DNA of 14,895 bases, from NCBI GenBank assembly GCA_031459235.1, contig JAVKIY010000064.1, positions 1 to 14,895 on the forward strand. The letters run 5' to 3'. This DNA comes from Fervidifonticultor_A tertius. GTDB taxonomy: Bacteria; Sysuimicrobiota; Sysuimicrobiia; Sysuimicrobiales; Humicultoraceae. Each line of letters begins with the position of its first letter. Position 1 is the first letter of the stretch. A program made the position numbers and the translations under genes. This document shows, one piece after another, positions 13,262 to 14,895 of the stretch. The notes beneath the pieces are model-generated. The model was given only the letters and a program-made list of their open reading frames with translations. It was not told where the DNA came from and made no database searches.

Positions 13262-13900
13262 ATGGGACGGTACACGCACGCGGTCTGCCGGCTCTGCCGG
13301 CGCGAGGGGATGAAGCTCTACCTCAAGGGCGAGAAGTGCTACACCGAGAAATGCCCGGTCAGCAGCCCCGACCGCCGGCCGGCGCCGCCCGGCATGCACG
13401 GCGCCTCGCGCCGCAAGCTCTCCGAGTTCGGCGTCCGCCTGCGTGAGAAGCAGAAGCTGCGCCGTATCTACGGCATCCACGAGACCCAGTTCAAGACCTA
13501 CTTCCAGCGGGCCGCCAAGGCGAAGGGCGTCACCGGCACGCGGCTGCTCCAGCTCCTGGAGACCCGGCTGGACAACGTCGTCTACCGGCTCGGGCTGGCG
13601 ACCTCCCGCAAGGAGGCACGCCAGATCGTCGCGCACGGGCACGTCGCCGTGGACGGCCGCCGCGTGCGCGCGCCGTCCTACCAGACCCGCCCGGGCCAGC
13701 GCGTCACCGCCAGCGACCCGGCGCACCCGCACCCGCGGATGAAGGAGCTGGCCGAGGCGGCCGCGGCGGGCCGGCGACCCCCGTCGTGGCTCGAGGTCGA
13801 CCCGGCGCGCCTGGAGGCGCGCGTGCTCGCGCTGCCGGCGCGCGAGGAGATCGACGTGCCGGTGCAGGAGCAGCTGGTCGTTGAGTACTACTCTCGCTAG
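13262..13900 (+). CDS. rpsD: 30S ribosomal protein S4 (zinc-ligand form)
   Basis: Encodes 212 residues. S4 is a primary 16S rRNA binder that starts 30S assembly and affects decoding accuracy. The N-terminus has Cys9, Cys12, Cys26 and Cys31, the arrangement that binds zinc in cysteine-containing S4 proteins. The S4 RNA-binding domain is LETRLDNVVYRLGLATSRKEAR with HVAVDGRRV. It ends EQLVVEYYSR, the usual S4 terminus. Two purine-rich runs precede the ATG (around 13243 and 13252). Placement between rpsK and rpoA is the classic alpha-operon order. Confidence 0.98.
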   Translation: MGRYTHAVCRLCRREGMKLYLKGEKCYTEKCPVSSPDRRPAPPGMHGASRRKLSEFGVRLREKQKLRRIYGIHETQFKTYFQRAAKAKGVTGTRLLQLLETRLDNVVYRLGLATSRKEARQIVAHGHVAVDGRRVRAPSYQTRPGQRVTASDPAHPHPRMKELAEAAAAGRRPPSWLEVDPARLEARVLALPAREEIDVPVQEQLVVEYYSR

Positions 13901-13906
13901 CCCAAC

Positions 13907-13922
13907 AGGAGGCACGCCCGTC
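13907..13922 (+). promoter_or_regulatory. Ribosome binding site deciding the rpoA start
   Basis: AGGAGG at 13907-13912 is 10 bases before ATG 13923. The reading frame is open further upstream to TTG 13881, but that start lies inside rpsD and would add 14 non-conserved residues. Confidence 0.8.
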
Positions 13923-14885
13923 ATGGCCATTGGCACGCTGTGGGAGGCGCCGACCCCCAAGGTCGAGTACGCCGAGCTGTCCGACACCTACGGCAAGTTC
14001 GTCGTCGAGCCGCTCGACCGAGGCTTCGGCGTCACGCTCGGCAACTCGCTGCGCCGCGTGCTGCTCTCGTCGATCTCCGGCGCCGCGGTCACCTCGGTCA
14101 AGATCGACGGGGTGCTCCACGAGTTCTCCACCATCCCCGGCGTGGTGGAAGACGTCACGCAGATCGTCCTCAACCTGAAGGAGCTCACGCTGCGGCTCTA
14201 CACCGACAAGCCGAAGCTGCTGCGGCTCGACGTCAAGGGGAAAAAGGACGTCACCGCAGCCGACATCCAGGAGGACCCTGAGGTCGAGATTCTCACGCCC
14301 GACCTCCACCTGGCCACGCTGGACCGGAAGGACGCCCACCTGGCGATGGAGATCGTGGTGGAGCGCGGCCGGGGCTACGTGCCCGCGGAGCGCCACCGCC
14401 GCAGCGAGCACGTGATCGGCGTCATCCCGGTGGACTCTATCTTCTCGCCGATCCGCAAAGTGAACTTCACCGTCGAGGACACGCGGGTCGGCCACGCCAC
14501 CGACCTGGACCGGCTCGTGATCGAGATCTGGACCGACGGCTCGCTCCGGCCGGAGGAGGCGCTCCAGGAGGCCTCGCGCCTGCTCATCGATCACTTCCGG
14601 CTGTTCTCCGGGATCGCCGACCAGACGACCGCCGGCGCGCCCTTCGGGCTGCCCGAGGACCCCGACACCGTGAAGCTCATGTCCATGCCCATCGAGGATT
14701 TGGACCTCTCGGTACGCCCGTACAACTGCCTGAAGCGGGCCGGCATCCACACCGTCGGAGACCTGGTGAAGAAGACCGAGGACGAGGTCGTGGCCGTCAA
14801 GAACTTCGGCCGGAAGTCGCTGGACGAGGTGAAGGAGAAGCTGGCGGCGCACGGCCTCAGCCTGCGCCAGCCCGAGGCGTCGTAG
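13923..14885 (+). CDS. rpoA: DNA-directed RNA polymerase subunit alpha
   Basis: Encodes 320 residues. Alpha dimerises to scaffold the polymerase and its C-terminal domain binds UP elements and activators. The N-terminal domain shows GKFVVEPLDRGFGVTLGNSLRRVLLSSISG, with Arg45 at the E. coli position needed for assembly. The C-terminal domain spans about 255-312 and keeps the DNA-contact residues at the E. coli numbers: Arg265, Asn268, Cys269 (VRPYNCL), Gly296, Lys298 and Ser299 (GRKSL) and Glu302. This agreement supports ATG 13923. rplQ is expected next, outside the window. Confidence 0.98.
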   Translation: MAIGTLWEAPTPKVEYAELSDTYGKFVVEPLDRGFGVTLGNSLRRVLLSSISGAAVTSVKIDGVLHEFSTIPGVVEDVTQIVLNLKELTLRLYTDKPKLLRLDVKGKKDVTAADIQEDPEVEILTPDLHLATLDRKDAHLAMEIVVERGRGYVPAERHRRSEHVIGVIPVDSIFSPIRKVNFTVEDTRVGHATDLDRLVIEIWTDGSLRPEEALQEASRLLIDHFRLFSGIADQTTAGAPFGLPEDPDTVKLMSMPIEDLDLSVRPYNCLKRAGIHTVGDLVKKTEDEVVAVKNFGRKSLDEVKEKLAAHGLSLRQPEAS

Positions 14886-14888
14886 GAG
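14884..14888 (+). promoter_or_regulatory. Possible ribosome binding site for a downstream gene
   Basis: AGGAG overlaps the rpoA stop and is followed by the last 7 bases of the window. In this operon the following gene is nearly always rplQ (L17), but no start codon is inside the window. Confidence 0.4.
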
Positions 14889-14895
14889 CGTACCG

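Noticed and set aside
13881..13922. Earlier TTG start for rpoA
   Set aside because: It lies inside rpsD, adds non-conserved residues, and AGGAGG at 13907-13912 points to ATG 13923, which also restores E. coli residue numbering.
1..14895. Intrinsic terminators, RNA genes, CRISPR or mobile elements
   Set aside because: All gaps are 26 bp or shorter and filled by ribosome binding sites; I saw no hairpin followed by a T run, no direct-repeat array and no transposase or integrase.

Overview
The window is one uninterrupted block of co-directional translation and secretion genes on the + strand: the last 41 codons of tuf, then the complete S10, spc and alpha ribosomal-protein clusters through rpoA. 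I count 31 protein genes (one partial), with no gap longer than 26 bp between them. GC content is very high (about 70% by eye). No tRNA, rRNA, mobile element, CRISPR array, prophage or defence gene is visible.

Layout. 1-4879: tuf end, then rpsJ, rplC, rplD, rplW, rplB, rpsS, rplV, rpsC, rplP, rpmC, rpsQ (S10 cluster; rpsQ ends at 5147). 5166-10345: rplN, rplX, rplE, rpsN (short zinc type), rpsH, rplF, rplR, rpsE, rplO, secY (spc cluster). There is no rpmD (L30) between rpsE and rplO, where it normally sits. 10342-12289: adk, map, a small KOW-domain RNA-binding protein and infA, linked to secY and to each other by 4-bp overlaps or abutting codons. 12309-14885: rpmJ, rpsM, rpsK, rpsD, rpoA (alpha cluster). 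The last 10 bases carry a possible ribosome binding site for a next gene, by convention rplQ, outside the window.

Organism. Clear GGAGG-type ribosome binding sites show a bacterium that uses Shine-Dalgarno initiation. The adk-map-KOW-infA order, the short zinc-binding S14, and zinc-ligand forms of L24, L36 and S4 fit a Gram-positive-like (Terrabacteria) lineage: a very high-GC Firmicutes-type organism or a related candidate phylum. The phylum cannot be fixed from this window alone; the absent rpmD and very high GC are the most useful clues.

The genes supply ribosomal proteins of both subunits, initiation factor IF-1, the RNA polymerase alpha subunit, the SecY translocon channel, N-terminal methionine removal (Map) and adenylate interconversion (Adk). 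I found no novel system. The points worth a second look are modest: the missing rpmD, a candidate internal promoter at the map/KOW junction, a long S3 tail running into rplP, an Adk zinc site with one ligand lost, substitutions at conserved positions in L2, L3 and SecY, and the 4-bp tuf-rpsJ spacing that leaves no room for an S10 leader.
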